Assembly: GCF_022919115.1 (NCBI RefSeq) | Contig: NZ_CP095072.1 | Coordinates: forward strand, 3,596,001-3,660,000 | Direction of reading: 5' to 3' | DNA: 64,000 bases | Source of the DNA: Gracilibacillus caseinilyticus | Lineage (GTDB): Bacteria; Bacillota; Bacilli; Bacillales; Amphibacillaceae | Shown here: piece by piece, positions 37,820 through 48,306 of the stretch | How the letters are laid out: every line of letters starts with the position of its first letter | Numbering within the stretch: position 1 is the stretch's first letter | The notes under the pieces: generated by a model | Databases searched by the model: none | Seen by the model: only the letters and a program-made list of their open reading frames with translations | What the model was told of the DNA's origin: nothing | Position numbers and translations under genes: made by a program

Positions 37820-38023
37820 ATGTAACACCATCCATAAAATCATTTGTCAATATTACGCTTAGTAAGTTTATTTGTATTCTTACACAATATATATGACGTA
37901 TCGTATATTCCATTTGTTTCAATATGAAAACAATATATTCTTATCATATCTTAAAATATTCCAATTGAAAAGTGATATTTTATCGAAAAGAAAATTTAAT
38001 AAAGGTAGAAAGATCCAAGAAGT

Positions 38024-38064
38024 GAAAAACCCTATAAACCATTATCAGAAATGATTTATAGGGC
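38024..38064 (-). terminator. Terminator of ymfJ
   Basis: On the minus strand CCCTATAAA and TTTATAGGG pair with additional inner pairing, followed by TTTTTC. Confidence 0.75.
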
Positions 38065-38075
38065 CAACCGCTAAA

Positions 38076-38333
38076 TTATTTTGAACCTTCGTTTTGAACA
38101 AGCTTTACCATAATGTTAGCAATGGCATGCTGCTCTTTTTGATCCGCTGCATTCCATAGGTCACGTAGAATTTTTTCCTGCTCGTTTTTCGCTTGCACTT
38201 CTGTTGATAAATAGTTACCAATATCATAGGCAAGTTCTGAAATAGCTGCATTACTGATCCCATTGTTCTGTGCATCATGCAAACGATCACCTAGAAAGTC
38301 TTTCCATGAATCAAAATTATCAATAACAGACAT
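38076..38333 (-). CDS. ymfJ: DUF3243 protein YmfJ
   Basis: This 85-residue small helical protein starts MSVIDNFDSWKDFLGDRLHDAQ and is typical of the DUF3243 family found next to ymfI in Bacillus. The function is unknown. The ATG at 38333 is seven bases after GGAGG; the ATG six bases earlier is too close to the SD. Confidence 0.85.
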   Translation of the reverse strand: MSVIDNFDSWKDFLGDRLHDAQNNGISNAAISELAYDIGNYLSTEVQAKNEQEKILRDLWNAADQKEQHAIANIMVKLVQNEGSK

Positions 38334-38424
38334 GTTCATTCCTCCTTTATCAGCATACATGATTAGCATTCGATTTTACCTCGAAAATTATGCACACAAA
38401 TAAAGACAAAATATAAAGAAGAAA

Positions 38425-39144
38425 TTAACTAAACGCACCATTTACACCAATTACTTCTCCTTGAATATAGGAGGATTGATCACTGCATAAAAAGCTGACA
38501 GCGCCTGCGACATCTTCTGGAAGTCCAGCTCGTTGTAATGGTATGTCTTCTACAAGTTGTTGTTTTTCCATATCTGTTAAATGATTGTTCATTCTGGTAT
38601 CAATAAAGCCAGGGCTCACTCCATTTACATAAATTTGGCTTGGTCCAAGCTCCTTTGCTAATGCTTTTATAAAAGTATTCTGTGCACCTTTCACAGAAGA
38701 ATAAGCCACTTCACAGCTAGCACCATGTTGTCCCCAAATGGACGTAATCAATACAATTTTGCCAAATTTCCGCCGAATCATCTCTGGTATGAGCGCACGA
38801 GTAATCTTCCATGGTGAAGTAACATGAAGCTGCAGCATCATTTCCATTTCATCATCTGTCATGTCCTGAAATAATCCGTAATAAGCTGCGCCGCTTGTCA
38901 TTACCAGGTGAGTGATCTCCTCTGGTATATAATCCAGAAAGTAACTTAATCCGGCAGCGGTTGATAAATCGGCCTGGACGCCACCGATTATACAATCATC
39001 AGATAACTGCTGACATAATTGTTCTATAGCTGCATGATTCTGGTTGTAGTGTAGGAACAGCTGGTGTCCTTCGCTAGCTAGCTTCATTGCAATAGCAGCT
39101 CCTATTTCTCCACTGGCACCAGTAATAATTGTTCGTTTCTCCAT
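38425..39144 (-). CDS. ymfI: Short-chain dehydrogenase/reductase YmfI
   Basis: This 239-residue SDR has a TGASGEIGAAIA nucleotide-binding motif, catalytic Ser (LITSIWG) and YSSVKGAQ with Tyr-x3-Lys. It resembles FabG, but the substrate is unknown; in B. subtilis ymfI lies with the M16 peptidase genes ymfF and ymfH. Nine bases separate it from ymfH, so the three genes form an operon. Confidence 0.92.
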   Translation of the reverse strand: MEKRTIITGASGEIGAAIAMKLASEGHQLFLHYNQNHAAIEQLCQQLSDDCIIGGVQADLSTAAGLSYFLDYIPEEITHLVMTSGAAYYGLFQDMTDDEMEMMLQLHVTSPWKITRALIPEMIRRKFGKIVLITSIWGQHGASCEVAYSSVKGAQNTFIKALAKELGPSQIYVNGVSPGFIDTRMNNHLTDMEKQQLVEDIPLQRAGLPEDVAGAVSFLCSDQSSYIQGEVIGVNGAFS

Positions 39145-39153
39145 AGCAAATCT

Positions 39154-40440
39154 CTATTCGTTCGGTTTCACAAAGCAAGTGGAAAGTTGTGCTTCAACTA
39201 TCCAATTTTTTGTGAATTCGACCGTTTCTTCATACGTTAATTGTTCTAGCCATTCTACACTTTCAAAAAAGTCGATTCCAAGCAATTGATAATGGGAGTA
39301 TTGATTAGCGATAAATTCTAATGAATTCATCGCACGTAATAATTGACCGATTTTTTTCTTTTTAATCCGTTCGAAGCCTTGCTGGTCAATTGGGTTGCTT
39401 GACAGTTGCAGCAATTCATCTTTAATAAATTCTGCTAATTTATCCGGATTCTTCGAATTTCCTCCGATGATGCTAAATCCAAAATTACGCTCCAAATGTG
39501 ATTCACTGCTAAATGATTGGTCAATTAATCCTTCATTGTAGAATTGCTCATACGCTGTACCACTTCTGGAAAATAAATAATCCATGACAATATCCATCAT
39601 CCACTCTTTTTTCATAAAGGCTTTTGGTTCTTTCGGAATAATGGCCTCTTTAATCCCAACAAGTGCTTTCGGAACTGCTACTGGCATATTAATCGTTTTT
39701 TCTTTTTCCGCAACAGCAACAGGCTCATCCGGGAATTTTCTCGTAATCGGATTCGGAGCTGCAAATGTTTTTTGGTCCTGGTTGTTTTTTATCAAGGTCA
39801 TCGTCTCTTCGGCATCCACATTCCCTGCTACAAATAACGCCATATTACTTGGATGGTAAAACGTATGGTAGCAGGTGTACAAATCATCTTTCGTTATGTC
39901 TGCAATCGATTCGACGGTACCAGCAATATCAATTTGAACAGGGTGTTTATGATACATGCTTTTGATCGTACCAAAAAAGGCGCGCCAGTCTGGTTGATCA
40001 TCATACATTTTAATTTCCTGTCCAATAATCCCTTTTTCCTTCTCAACAGATTGTTCAGAAAAATAAGGATCTTGAACAAAGTCAATCAATGTCGTTAAGT
40101 TCTCCTCTATCTTAGCAGTAGCGGAAAATAAATAAGCGGTTTTCGTAAAAGAAGTAAACGCATTAGCGGATGCACCAAGCTTTGAAAAATCTTGAAACAC
40201 ATCGCGGTCTTCTTTCTCAAATAATTTATGCTCAAGAAAGTGTGCGATCCCATCTGGTACTGTTTGAATATCCTGCTGATTCAACGGAACGAAACTTTGA
40301 TCAATGGAGCCATAATCAGTTGTAAAGATAGCGAATGTTTTTGCCATTTCCTTTTTTGGCAGAATAAATACACGTAATCCATTCGGTAATGTTTCTTGAT
40401 AAATTGATTCGGCAGTTTGCTGATATTGTTTATGCTTCAT
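39154..40440 (-). CDS. ymfH: M16 zinc peptidase YmfH
   Basis: This 428-residue insulinase-family peptidase has the inverted zinc motif HFLEH (GIAHFLEHKLFEK) and the downstream glutamate region, so it is likely the active partner of YmfF. The substrate is unknown; YmfF/YmfH-type pairs process peptides in related bacteria (the streptolysin S-associated SagE-type link is not implied). Its start overlaps the end of ymfF by 11 bases. Confidence 0.92.
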   Translation of the reverse strand: MKHKQYQQTAESIYQETLPNGLRVFILPKKEMAKTFAIFTTDYGSIDQSFVPLNQQDIQTVPDGIAHFLEHKLFEKEDRDVFQDFSKLGASANAFTSFTKTAYLFSATAKIEENLTTLIDFVQDPYFSEQSVEKEKGIIGQEIKMYDDQPDWRAFFGTIKSMYHKHPVQIDIAGTVESIADITKDDLYTCYHTFYHPSNMALFVAGNVDAEETMTLIKNNQDQKTFAAPNPITRKFPDEPVAVAEKEKTINMPVAVPKALVGIKEAIIPKEPKAFMKKEWMMDIVMDYLFSRSGTAYEQFYNEGLIDQSFSSESHLERNFGFSIIGGNSKNPDKLAEFIKDELLQLSSNPIDQQGFERIKKKKIGQLLRAMNSLEFIANQYSHYQLLGIDFFESVEWLEQLTYEETVEFTKNWIVEAQLSTCFVKPNE

Positions 40441-41713
40441 TTTGCTCGGCCTCCTTGCTAGTTAACAAGTAAATCATATCTAATTCAATCTTCTTCGCTA
40501 CCTGCACCACTTGTTCTCTCGTCACAGCCTTCACATCGTTTAATAATTGCTCTGGAGAGAGAGTAGATTGTGCCAGAACACGTTGATAATGCAGTTCAAT
40601 CATACCTTGCGGGTTATCAAGTGTTTCACGTAATTGATTGATAGTCATTTCTTTCGTTTCAGCCAGTTGATTGTCCGTGAAATCACCAGCCCTCATCTGC
40701 TCCATTTGTTCAAGAATTATGTCTCTTGCTTTCTGATATTGATCAGGAGCAATCCCGCTAAACACGAACATGAGACCTTTATGACTTTCTATTCTGGAAG
40801 CGGCATAATAGGCCAAGCTGTGCTTTTCACGCACATTCATAAATAGCTTAGAGCTTGGGAACCCACCAAATAATCCATTGAATACATGTAAGGAGGCATA
40901 TGCTGGATCACTGTAAGTAATACCAGTCCGATAACCAAAATGTAATTTGGCTTGCTGAATATCGTCAGATTCTACAAGCGTCTGATCATTCCCTCCGCTT
41001 TTAACAGGGCTATTCTCGATCTTTCGTTGCTGTCTTTCTGTAATCAGGGAGGACATACGATCCTCTATCTGCAAATCATTTATATCGCCAACAACAAATA
41101 CATCCAAATGATCCTGTTTGAGTATGTCCTGGTAATACGCAAAAAGATTTTCTGCGGTGATCTGATTCAGATCTTCCTCATAACCATGCACTCGCAAATG
41201 ATACGCTTCGTCTTTACACATTTCTTCAATCATTCGGGTATTTGCATAACTCATTTTATCTTCTTTCAATGCCTCGATTTTACTTAGTAAGGTCTGCTTT
41301 TCCCTTGCAACAATGCTTGAGTCGAAGGCTTGTGCATCTACCTTTGGATGGTAGATGACTTCTTTAAGAAAAGAAATCGCTTCATCAAGCAGATTTTCTG
41401 ACCCAGCGATATATTGTTCGTTTGGCAATTCTAAACGTATGGTAAGAATGTGGTGTTCTCCTTTTTTACTGCTGTCTATCGACAGTACTGTACCATACAA
41501 TTCATCTAAGTGCTGTCTAAGCTGAATAGCTGTAGGATAGCGACTTGTACCTTGTTGCAGCACGTAAGGTAACAGTGCTCTTTTCGTCACATGCTCCCTC
41601 GCTAACTTGGAAGTGAACTTTAACGACACGTGAATCGTTTTAAACTTCTTTGTATGTAGTAAATGTAAATCATAACCGTCTTTCGGGATAATCTTTTCGA
41701 TTGTATCTGCCAT
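40430..41713 (-). CDS. ymfF: M16 peptidase-like protein YmfF, probably inactive subunit
   Basis: This 427-residue M16-like protein has no HxxEH motif where it should stand; the equivalent segment reads LLPYVLQQGTSRYP. Such subunits pair with an active one (here YmfH), as in mitochondrial processing peptidase and PqqL-type enzymes. It is the first gene of the ymfF-ymfH-ymfI operon. The upstream gap contains a repeat copy. Confidence 0.9.
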   Translation of the reverse strand: MADTIEKIIPKDGYDLHLLHTKKFKTIHVSLKFTSKLAREHVTKRALLPYVLQQGTSRYPTAIQLRQHLDELYGTVLSIDSSKKGEHHILTIRLELPNEQYIAGSENLLDEAISFLKEVIYHPKVDAQAFDSSIVAREKQTLLSKIEALKEDKMSYANTRMIEEMCKDEAYHLRVHGYEEDLNQITAENLFAYYQDILKQDHLDVFVVGDINDLQIEDRMSSLITERQQRKIENSPVKSGGNDQTLVESDDIQQAKLHFGYRTGITYSDPAYASLHVFNGLFGGFPSSKLFMNVREKHSLAYYAASRIESHKGLMFVFSGIAPDQYQKARDIILEQMEQMRAGDFTDNQLAETKEMTINQLRETLDNPQGMIELHYQRVLAQSTLSPEQLLNDVKAVTREQVVQVAKKIELDMIYLLTSKEAEQNEA

Positions 41714-41883
41714 AACTAAACCCCTTTGTCATTTTAGTCTCTTGTATATTCTATCAAAAATACTAAGTATTATGCTAATTGACAAGCCTGGCCATCTTTT
41801 ATTCTTTCGTGCAGAGTCAGACAACGGACTAACAGTACAAAAATGAACAAAAAACCTGTCTTTTCATGAACCCATTAACAAGG

Positions 41884-42272
41884 TATGCATAATGTTAACT
41901 AAATACGCTTTAGTGAGGTTCTACAACGTTAGAAACAGCTAAAGCAACAGTGCTATGCATATAGTATAGAGAATGAAGCAGATATTATGGATCGTCACAT
42001 GAGGATACCAATCAATACGCTATCTCATGCCTCCATTGTAGATCTAAACCTTAGCGCAGACCAACCACGTAGACTCCCACGGGATCAGCGCGAGCTGAAA
42101 ATCCACTTTGTCTGTCACTGTGTCCACAAGTATCGCTTCGAAGTGAGCTTCCTCGGAACAAGGAAGAAAAGAAGTAGTGCAAGTAGTAGCCTAACTGAAT
42201 CCGTACCCGCGAAGTGGTTGGCTGGAGCACACACAATATATCAACAAAGCTAGTTACATAATCTGCATTATA
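41884..42272. repeat. Dispersed inverted-end repeat, copy D
   Basis: The right end GTTACATAATCTGCATTATA is clear; the left end (near GCATAATGTTAAC) is degenerate. It contains CCACGTAGACTCCCACGGGA, the ACTTTGTCTGTCACTGTGTC module shared with copies E and F, and AGTAGTGCAAGTAGTAGCC. It lies between ymfF and the GntR regulator gene. Confidence 0.75.
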
Positions 42273-42283
42273 AGCAGGTTTTA

Positions 42284-42313
42284 TAAAAAAACCGAGCGAA
42301 TTGGCTCGGTTTT
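42284..42313 (-). terminator. Terminator of ymfC
   Basis: On the minus strand AAACCGAGC and GCTCGGTTT pair around six bases, followed by TTTTA. Confidence 0.9.
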
Positions 42314-42334
42314 GTTGTTATCCTTGTGCAGGCG

Positions 42335-43057
42335 TTACATTCTTTTTCTTAATACGTAAAAACTGAATACATCCGCTCTAAAAAAATTAGCAGAATATAA
42401 AACAGGTTCATTATCTTTTGTATAGTGCATTTGTCTCAATAATAACAGTGCCTGATCTGGTTCACAATTTAAAATTGGTGAAATTCGTTCATGATAACCA
42501 ATTGGTTCGATATAAGCGATGGCGTAATCAATTTCTTTCTTAGCAAATGTCTTTAATGCTTGAAAGATTGATTCCTGCCGCTGAATTTGTTCCACTGGTA
42601 AAATCCGGTGATCTATCCTGTCGATACAATAAACCACTGGCTCGCCGTCAGCCGTCCTAACTCGTTCCAATTGAGCAAATTTTTCGATTTCTACAGGATC
42701 GAAACGTCGTTTGTCCTCATCAGTCGGCTCAGTAAGCTCGGCAGATATATACTGCACTCCAGGCTGTTTACCTGATTGTTTGATCATTTCCGTCACACTG
42801 CCCAGCTGTTCAATTCCTGAAGACAGAATTGGCTGTGCATGTACAAACACACCGACGCCAGGCCGATGGATGAGGATATTTTCTTCTTGCAGAATAGAAA
42901 CGGCCTTTTGTATTTCTTTTCTTGGAACACCTAAATCTTTCGCTAATTCGTATTCTGTTGGTAATTTTTCCTTTTCTTTGTAGTAACCATCTTCGATCAG
43001 CTTTTTAATATGCTGTACGACAGTAACTGCTGAATCAGTATTTAAATTAGATATCAT
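42335..43057 (-). CDS. ymfC: GntR/HutC-family transcription regulator YmfC
   Basis: This 240-residue protein has an N-terminal winged helix (LIEDGYYKEKEKLPTEYELAKDLGVPRKEIQKAVS) and a C-terminal UTRA effector domain (about 80-235) as in the HutC/FarR group. The effector and targets are unknown; in B. subtilis ymfC lies next to spoIIIE, as here. The start ATG at 43057 is six bases after GGGGG. Confidence 0.88.
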   Translation of the reverse strand: MISNLNTDSAVTVVQHIKKLIEDGYYKEKEKLPTEYELAKDLGVPRKEIQKAVSILQEENILIHRPGVGVFVHAQPILSSGIEQLGSVTEMIKQSGKQPGVQYISAELTEPTDEDKRRFDPVEIEKFAQLERVRTADGEPVVYCIDRIDHRILPVEQIQRQESIFQALKTFAKKEIDYAIAYIEPIGYHERISPILNCEPDQALLLLRQMHYTKDNEPVLYSANFFRADVFSFYVLRKRM

Positions 43058-43175
43058 AGCGTCCCCCAACCCATTCTATATCCAATGTAATTTTGTATTA
43101 CAAATAAATATAACACTTTTAATTCAAAATATAAAGAATATTTCTGAGTTTGATTGAATGGATTAGAATATTTCC

Positions 43176-45470
43176 TTAAGTTGAATGGGTTGGCTGATCA
43201 TCTGCTGGCTGACTTTGTAAGACCGTTCTTGGTTTTGAACCTTCGTATGGTCCCACTATTCCTCTATCCTCCATCGCATCAATCAGACGTGCTGCTCTTG
43301 TATATCCGATGCGGAAACGACGTTGCAGCATGGATACACTTGCGCTTTGCATTTCTAATACCAATTGAACAGCATCATCATATACATCATCATCTACTTC
43401 TTGCATCACTTCCGTTTCTTCCTCAGGAATCATTTCATCTTGATATTGCGCTTTTTGCTGTTCCACACAATGATCAACTACTCGTTCAACCTCATCATCG
43501 GACAGGAACGCACCTTGGATTCGCACCGGTTTTGATAATCCAACTGGAATAAATAGCATATCGCCTCGGCCTAATAATTTCTCAGCACCACCAGAATCCA
43601 GAATCGTCCGTGAATCTGTTTGGGAAGAGACACTGAAAGCGATTCGTGAAGGAATGTTTGCTTTAATGACACCTGTTATGACATCAACTGACGGTCGCTG
43701 TGTTGCAATAATTAAATGAATGCCAGCGGCACGGGCCATTTGTGCTAATCTGGTTATGGCATCCTCCACTTCGTTCGAAGCTACCATCATCAAGTCCGCA
43801 AGCTCATCGACAATAACGACGATATATGGCAATTGAGGTTGCTGTTCTTCTGCATCAGCGTTATAACGCTTAATATATTCGTTATAACCTTCGATATTTC
43901 GAGTCCCTGTTTCGGAAAATAAGTCATACCTTCTTTCCATTTCAGAGACGACTTTCTTTAAGGCACGTGATGCTTTTTTAGGGTCGGTTACGACTGGCGT
44001 CAGCAAGTGTGGAATCCCATTATAAACATTCAACTCTACTTTCTTCGGATCAATCATCATCATTTTCACTTCATGAGGCTTGGCCCTCATCAAAATACTA
44101 GTAATAATACCATTAATACAGACACTCTTACCACTTCCAGTTGCACCAGCAACTAGAATATGCGGCATTTTATTTAATTCAGCTATAACAGCTTCACCGG
44201 CAATGTCTTTACCTAAAGCGAAGCCGAGCTTGTTTTGCACCTGGTTTTTCTTCGATTCTAGTACTTCTCTCAAGGTAACCATAGCGGTTTCTTCATTTGG
44301 CACTTCAATACCGACAGCCGACTTTCCTGGAATTGGTGCCTCAATTCGAATATCTTTGGCAGCTAAGGCTAATGCCAAGTCGTCGTGTAGGTTAACAATC
44401 TTGCTTACTTTCACCCCTGCCTCCGGATACACTTCATATTTGGTTACAGATGGTCCGACATGTACTTTTGTTACTCGTGCCTTAACTCCGAAACTTTGGA
44501 ATGTTTTCTCTAGTTTACGAACAACTCGTTGGATATAGGTTTTTTCTTGTTGTTTTCCAAAGTTTTTCGGAAGTTCTAATATATTCATAGTCGGTAACTG
44601 ATAATCCTGATTCTCAAATTCAGTTGTCGGTAATTCCTCAGATGCCGTGGAAGTGCTCCATTGTTCATCAGGTGTTTCCCCATCATTCTTGATGCTGTCT
44701 TGTGCCGTTTCAGAATCTGATACACTAGGCGGTTCCGGTTCGATTACTTCCAGTTCATCTTGCGCATAGGCAATGGCCGGCATCTCTTCTTCCGTGTGCT
44801 GTTCTTCTTTCGGAGATTCCTGGTCTTTCTTTTCAAGTTTCTGCTGTTTTTGTTTACTTGACCAATCAGAAAGTCGTTCCTTGTTGTTTACCAAGCCCAC
44901 TCGTAATCTTTGAAACCCCTTTGCAAAAACATCGCCTAAAGAGAGATTACAAAAAATAATGACACCTATAATCATGGAGAAAAACGCTAGTATGTAAGCG
45001 CCAGCTTTAGCAAACAGGAAATAACTGATCGCAAATAATAAAGCAGCATACATTCCCCCACCTAGATATGCCTCACTTCGCTGTCCTTGGAGATATTCGG
45101 TGTAATACGTAAAGGACGTACCAATAATCGATGAATTATTCTCAGGGAAAACTGTTGATGTATGTGTCCATAACAACAGGCCTGTCAATATTAAAAATGT
45201 TCCCACCCATTTTCTCGTCTTCAACTCGGGCCATTTTCGTTTGATCATCACAAATAAACCTAAAAATAAGAAAAATAATGGTACAATAAAATACCAGGTC
45301 CCGAAGAAAAAACGAAAGACATTCTCTAATAAAGAAGAAACTGCTCCTTCATCAATCAGAGATGCACCACTTCCAAAAATAGCTAGGAAAATAAATAAGA
45401 GGCCGATCAGCTCTTTTTTTATATTAGCTTTTAACGATTGCTTCTTTTTCCTTTTTTTTCGTTTAGCCAT
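43176..45470 (-). CDS. spoIIIE: DNA translocase SpoIIIE/FtsK
   Basis: This 764-residue DNA pump moves the chromosome into the forespore and clears DNA from division septa. About four N-terminal transmembrane helices (residues 20-165) precede an acidic linker, the alpha-beta motor with Walker [10 protein letters not shown] and Walker [13 protein letters not shown], and a C-terminal gamma winged helix ([21 protein letters not shown]) that reads SRS/KOPS sequences. The start [10 protein letters not shown] at 45470 follows GAGGAG. Upstream are ylzJ and tepA. Confidence 0.96.
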   Translation of the reverse strand: MAKRKKRKKKQSLKANIKKELIGLLFIFLAIFGSGASLIDEGAVSSLLENVFRFFFGTWYFIVPLFFLFLGLFVMIKRKWPELKTRKWVGTFLILTGLLLWTHTSTVFPENNSSIIGTSFTYYTEYLQGQRSEAYLGGGMYAALLFAISYFLFAKAGAYILAFFSMIIGVIIFCNLSLGDVFAKGFQRLRVGLVNNKERLSDWSSKQKQQKLEKKDQESPKEEQHTEEEMPAIAYAQDELEVIEPEPPSVSDSETAQDSIKNDGETPDEQWSTSTASEELPTTEFENQDYQLPTMNILELPKNFGKQQEKTYIQRVVRKLEKTFQSFGVKARVTKVHVGPSVTKYEVYPEAGVKVSKIVNLHDDLALALAAKDIRIEAPIPGKSAVGIEVPNEETAMVTLREVLESKKNQVQNKLGFALGKDIAGEAVIAELNKMPHILVAGATGSGKSVCINGIITSILMRAKPHEVKMMMIDPKKVELNVYNGIPHLLTPVVTDPKKASRALKKVVSEMERRYDLFSETGTRNIEGYNEYIKRYNADAEEQQPQLPYIVVIVDELADLMMVASNEVEDAITRLAQMARAAGIHLIIATQRPSVDVITGVIKANIPSRIAFSVSSQTDSRTILDSGGAEKLLGRGDMLFIPVGLSKPVRIQGAFLSDDEVERVVDHCVEQQKAQYQDEMIPEEETEVMQEVDDDVYDDAVQLVLEMQSASVSMLQRRFRIGYTRAARLIDAMEDRGIVGPYEGSKPRTVLQSQPADDQPTHST

Positions 45471-45524
45471 CTCATACACTCCTCAAATTTCAAACCTAAC
45501 CAACAAGTCTTGTTATGTATGAAA

Positions 45525-45554
45525 CACCCTTGCTTGTTTGACTCAGCAAGGGTG
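45525..45554 (-). terminator. Hairpin after ylzJ, probable weak terminator
   Basis: CACCCTTGCT (45525-45534) and AGCAAGGGTG (45545-45554) form a perfect 10-bp stem. The minus-strand tail is GTTTCAT, so termination may be incomplete; the plus-strand tail CCCTTTT is slightly better. Confidence 0.55.
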
Positions 45555-45625
45555 CCCTTTTATCTATCACCTTTACCATTATAGCATAGTTTGTGCAATA
45601 GAACGAATATTCTATTTGTACTATT

Positions 45626-45835
45626 TTAGCTTGTCGAGATGATTGTACCAGGTGTGAATTGTTCATGAAGATAATCACTTGGATTGGTAGATAATAATTG
45701 GATTAGTCGAAGATCTCCGTTTTCCAATCGTTCAGCATAGCATGGCCGTGCCTGATAAGTTATCAGTTCATACTGTTGATAATCAGCATCTGTCACATGT
45801 ATATCTTCATAGGAAAGTGGTGTATAAAGAATCAC
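45626..45835 (-). CDS. ylzJ: YlzJ-like protein
   Basis: This 69-residue small protein begins [13 protein letters not shown] and ends with FTPGTIIS, the pattern of the YlzJ family found only in Bacilli beside tepA and spoIIIE. The function is unknown. The ATG overlaps the tepA stop by four bases (translational coupling). Confidence 0.88.
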   Translation of the reverse strand: MILYTPLSYEDIHVTDADYQQYELITYQARPCYAERLENGDLRLIQLLSTNPSDYLHEQFTPGTIISTS

Positions 45836-46548
45836 TGGATCATCTCCTGTGACTGTTTATTTTGCTCAATCAATTCATTTAATTTCGACATCGCACCGCT
45901 AATACCGCCAACTTCATTTATCAATCCATATTCCACTGCATCTGCACCAACGACATTAGTACCAATATCTCTTGTTAAATTACCTTTATCGAACATAAGA
46001 TCTTTAAACTTTTCTTCTTTAATATTAGAATGGCTTGTGACAAATTGGATGACACGCTCCTGCATTTTATCAATATACTCAAATGTTTGCGGTACACCAA
46101 TCACGAGACCAGTTAATCGGATCGGGTGAATGGTCATCGTTGCAGATGGTGCGATAAAGGAATAATCCGTAGCGACTGCAATTGGAACACCGATTGAATG
46201 ACCTCCACCTAACACAACAGATACGGTCGGTTTGGATAACGACGCAATCATTTCTGACAAGGCTAAGCCTGCTTCCACATCGCCACCTACGGTATTAAGA
46301 ATGACCACTAACCCTTCAATTTTTGGATTTTGCTCAATTGCAACAATTTGTGGGATCAAGTGCTCATATTTGGTTGTTTTATTTTGTGGCGGTAACTGAA
46401 CATGTCCTTCGACTTGTCCAATAATCGATAATACATGAATATTAGAATCTGGCGCATTGGGAACCGAAGATTGACCAAGCTGTTGGATTTTTTCCACCAG
46501 TGAAGAGGATGTTGATTCTTTTTCATTTGGTGATTGTTTTTCGTTCAT
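45832..46548 (-). CDS. tepA: ClpP-like serine peptidase TepA
   Basis: This 238-residue protein has a ClpP/crotonase fold. The catalytic serine is in GGGHSIGVP, the histidine in [10 protein letters not shown] and the aspartate in [10 protein letters not shown]. It has no signal peptide; in B. subtilis TepA was reported to aid protein translocation and spore-protein degradation. The first 35 residues are Ser- and Gln-rich. In B. subtilis rnjB lies between tepA and dapA; that gene is not in this interval here. Confidence 0.92.
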   Translation of the reverse strand: MNEKQSPNEKESTSSSLVEKIQQLGQSSVPNAPDSNIHVLSIIGQVEGHVQLPPQNKTTKYEHLIPQIVAIEQNPKIEGLVVILNTVGGDVEAGLALSEMIASLSKPTVSVVLGGGHSIGVPIAVATDYSFIAPSATMTIHPIRLTGLVIGVPQTFEYIDKMQERVIQFVTSHSNIKEEKFKDLMFDKGNLTRDIGTNVVGADAVEYGLINEVGGISGAMSKLNELIEQNKQSQEMIQ

Positions 46549-46761
46549 AGCTAACGACCCCTTTTCTCCATATTACTATGTAGTATGAACGAGCTAGCTG
46601 ATTTCATTCTAATCCGTATAAAAAGAAGGATAAATTCCGTTTATTAGACATATGAATATGGATACACAGGAGATAAAGAGAAGGTAACCATAAGTCGACA
46701 ATAATCGTTTGGAGAAGCCTAAACCCGCCTGTCCCAAAACAAACTAATATAATATAGCTAC

Positions 46762-47252
46762 CTATAATATTGATTATGTCAACTAACTGCTTAATGGTAA
46801 TTTTGAAATGATTCATGTGCTTGCACCGCTCCAGCCAACCACTTCGTGTCCTGCGGGGCACGGCTGAAGCTAAGATGCAGACTCTACACCTTATGTAAGA
46901 GTTAGCATATGGAGTGTAATCAACCATATTTATAAATTAAATATATAAAACAATATGCCTAGCACCACTGCTTTTAGCTGTTCCATCGTTGTAACACTTT
47001 ACTGAAGCGTAGGAAATATGCGGAGACGTCAGCGCGAGCGGAGGATCCACTTTGTCTGTGCCTGTGTCTACAAGTATTGCTTGGAGTAGGCTTCCTCACC
47101 ACAAGGCAGCAATGAAGTAGTGCAAGTAGTAGCCCAGCTGAAGCCGTACCAGCCGGACGCAGAGTGGTTGGCTGGAGCGAAATCCTTGCACATAATACAT
47201 TTCAAAATGGTCATATCGATAAAATTGCTAGTTGACATAATCCGTATTATAA
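46762..47252. repeat. Dispersed inverted-end repeat, copy E
   Basis: This copy is about 490 bp with left end TATAATATTGATTATGTCAA and right end GTTGACATAATCCGTATTAT. The central AT-rich module (TAGCACCACTGCTTTTAGC) is inverted relative to copies C and D. The ACTTTGTCTGTGCCTGTGTC and AGTAGTGCAAGTAGTAGCC modules are shared with D and F. It lies between tepA and dapA, where rnjB is expected; the rest of that gap shows no gene. Confidence 0.85.
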
Positions 47253-47324
47253 GAATCTACACTTTTATTTTCTCAGTCTTAAGCGGCTTTTATGAGGTTA
47301 TTATATACTCTCTTTGCTTTGCTT

Positions 47325-47393
47325 ATAAAAAAGAGCAATCTAAATTAAAGTGTACCTGCTGGAAGGAACATTTTAAGTAAGAAAGCTCTTTTT
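47325..47393 (-). terminator. Probable terminator of the dap operon
   Basis: On the minus strand AAAGAGC and GCTCTTT close a long, imperfectly paired stem followed by TTTTAT, 40 bases past dapA. Confidence 0.55.
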
Positions 47394-47433
47394 GATCACT
47401 TCTTTATATAGTATAGATCTTACTGTAATTTTT

Positions 47434-48306
47434 TTACTGAACAGAGTCAAGAACTCTGAACAAGTTCTGCTCCTCGAACGGAGAGAGAGGTACTAAAGGT
47501 AAACGAACAGAACCTACATCAATATCTTTATATTTCAAAGCCGATTTGACTGGTGAAGGAGATGGTGCCATGAACAATGCACGCATAATCGGTAACAATT
47601 GTCGATGAAGCTGAGCGGCTTCCTTTACGTTGCCTTGCTCATATAACATAATCATCTCTTTCATTTCTTTTCCGATAATGTGAGAAGAAACAGATACGAT
47701 TCCTGTTCCACCGATTGATTGAATTGGCAACGTTAACGAATCATCGCCACTGTACACAGTAAAGTCTGCTTCCACTTGGTTAAGAATAGAAGCGATACTG
47801 TCAAGGTCACCTGTCGAATCTTTTATAGAAACAATATTATCTATTTGAGAGAGCGCAACTACTGTCTCTACATTCAGTCGCACAACTGCTCGTGAAGGAA
47901 TGTTATAAAGCATAATTGGCAGCTTGGTCTGACCCGCAATCGCTGCAAAATGCTGGTACAATCCTTCCTGATTCGGTTTGTTGTAGTATGGAGTGACTAT
48001 TAACGCCCCGTCAACTCCTAATTGCTCCGCCTCTTTCGTTAATTCAATTGAGGCCTGTGTATTATTACTCCCTGTACCCGCAATAATAGGTACACGACCG
48101 TTTACTACCTTAATGACATGTTGAAACAGGTCTATTTTTTCTTGGTGGCTTAACGTAGGGGATTCCCCTGTAGTTCCGGCGACAACAAGACCATCTGTAC
48201 CAGACGCAATTAAATGTTCCACTAATTGTGTCGTTATATTAAAATCAATTTGATTATGCTTATCAAAAGGTGTCACCATTGCGGTTAACATTCTTCCGAA
48301 ATCCAT
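47434..48306 (-). CDS. dapA: 4-hydroxy-tetrahydrodipicolinate synthase
   Basis: This 290-residue enzyme condenses pyruvate with aspartate semialdehyde, the first step towards lysine, diaminopimelate and dipicolinate. The catalytic Lys is in NIVSIKDSTGD, the Tyr in ALIVTPYYNKP, and the substrate motif is AGTTGESPTLS. It is the last gene of the dpaA-dpaB-asd-dapG-dapA cluster, so lysine, peptidoglycan and spore dipicolinate supply are linked. Confidence 0.96.
   Translation of the reverse strand: MDFGRMLTAMVTPFDKHNQIDFNITTQLVEHLIASGTDGLVVAGTTGESPTLSHQEKIDLFQHVIKVVNGRVPIIAGTGSNNTQASIELTKEAEQLGVDGALIVTPYYNKPNQEGLYQHFAAIAGQTKLPIMLYNIPSRAVVRLNVETVVALSQIDNIVSIKDSTGDLDSIASILNQVEADFTVYSGDDSLTLPIQSIGGTGIVSVSSHIIGKEMKEMIMLYEQGNVKEAAQLHRQLLPIMRALFMAPSPSPVKSALKYKDIDVGSVRLPLVPLSPFEEQNLFRVLDSVQ

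Noticed and set aside
40430..41713. ymfF as a damaged peptidase gene because it lacks HxxEH
   Set aside because: The reading frame is intact and loss of the zinc motif in one subunit is usual for paired M16 proteins; it is regarded as a normal non-catalytic partner.
46604..46927. Open frames inside repeat copies (also 31604-31816, 41987-42253, 47120-47380, 52790-52981)
   Set aside because: They fall in GC-rich palindromic modules, have no SD, and different copies are interrupted in different frames; they are not genes.
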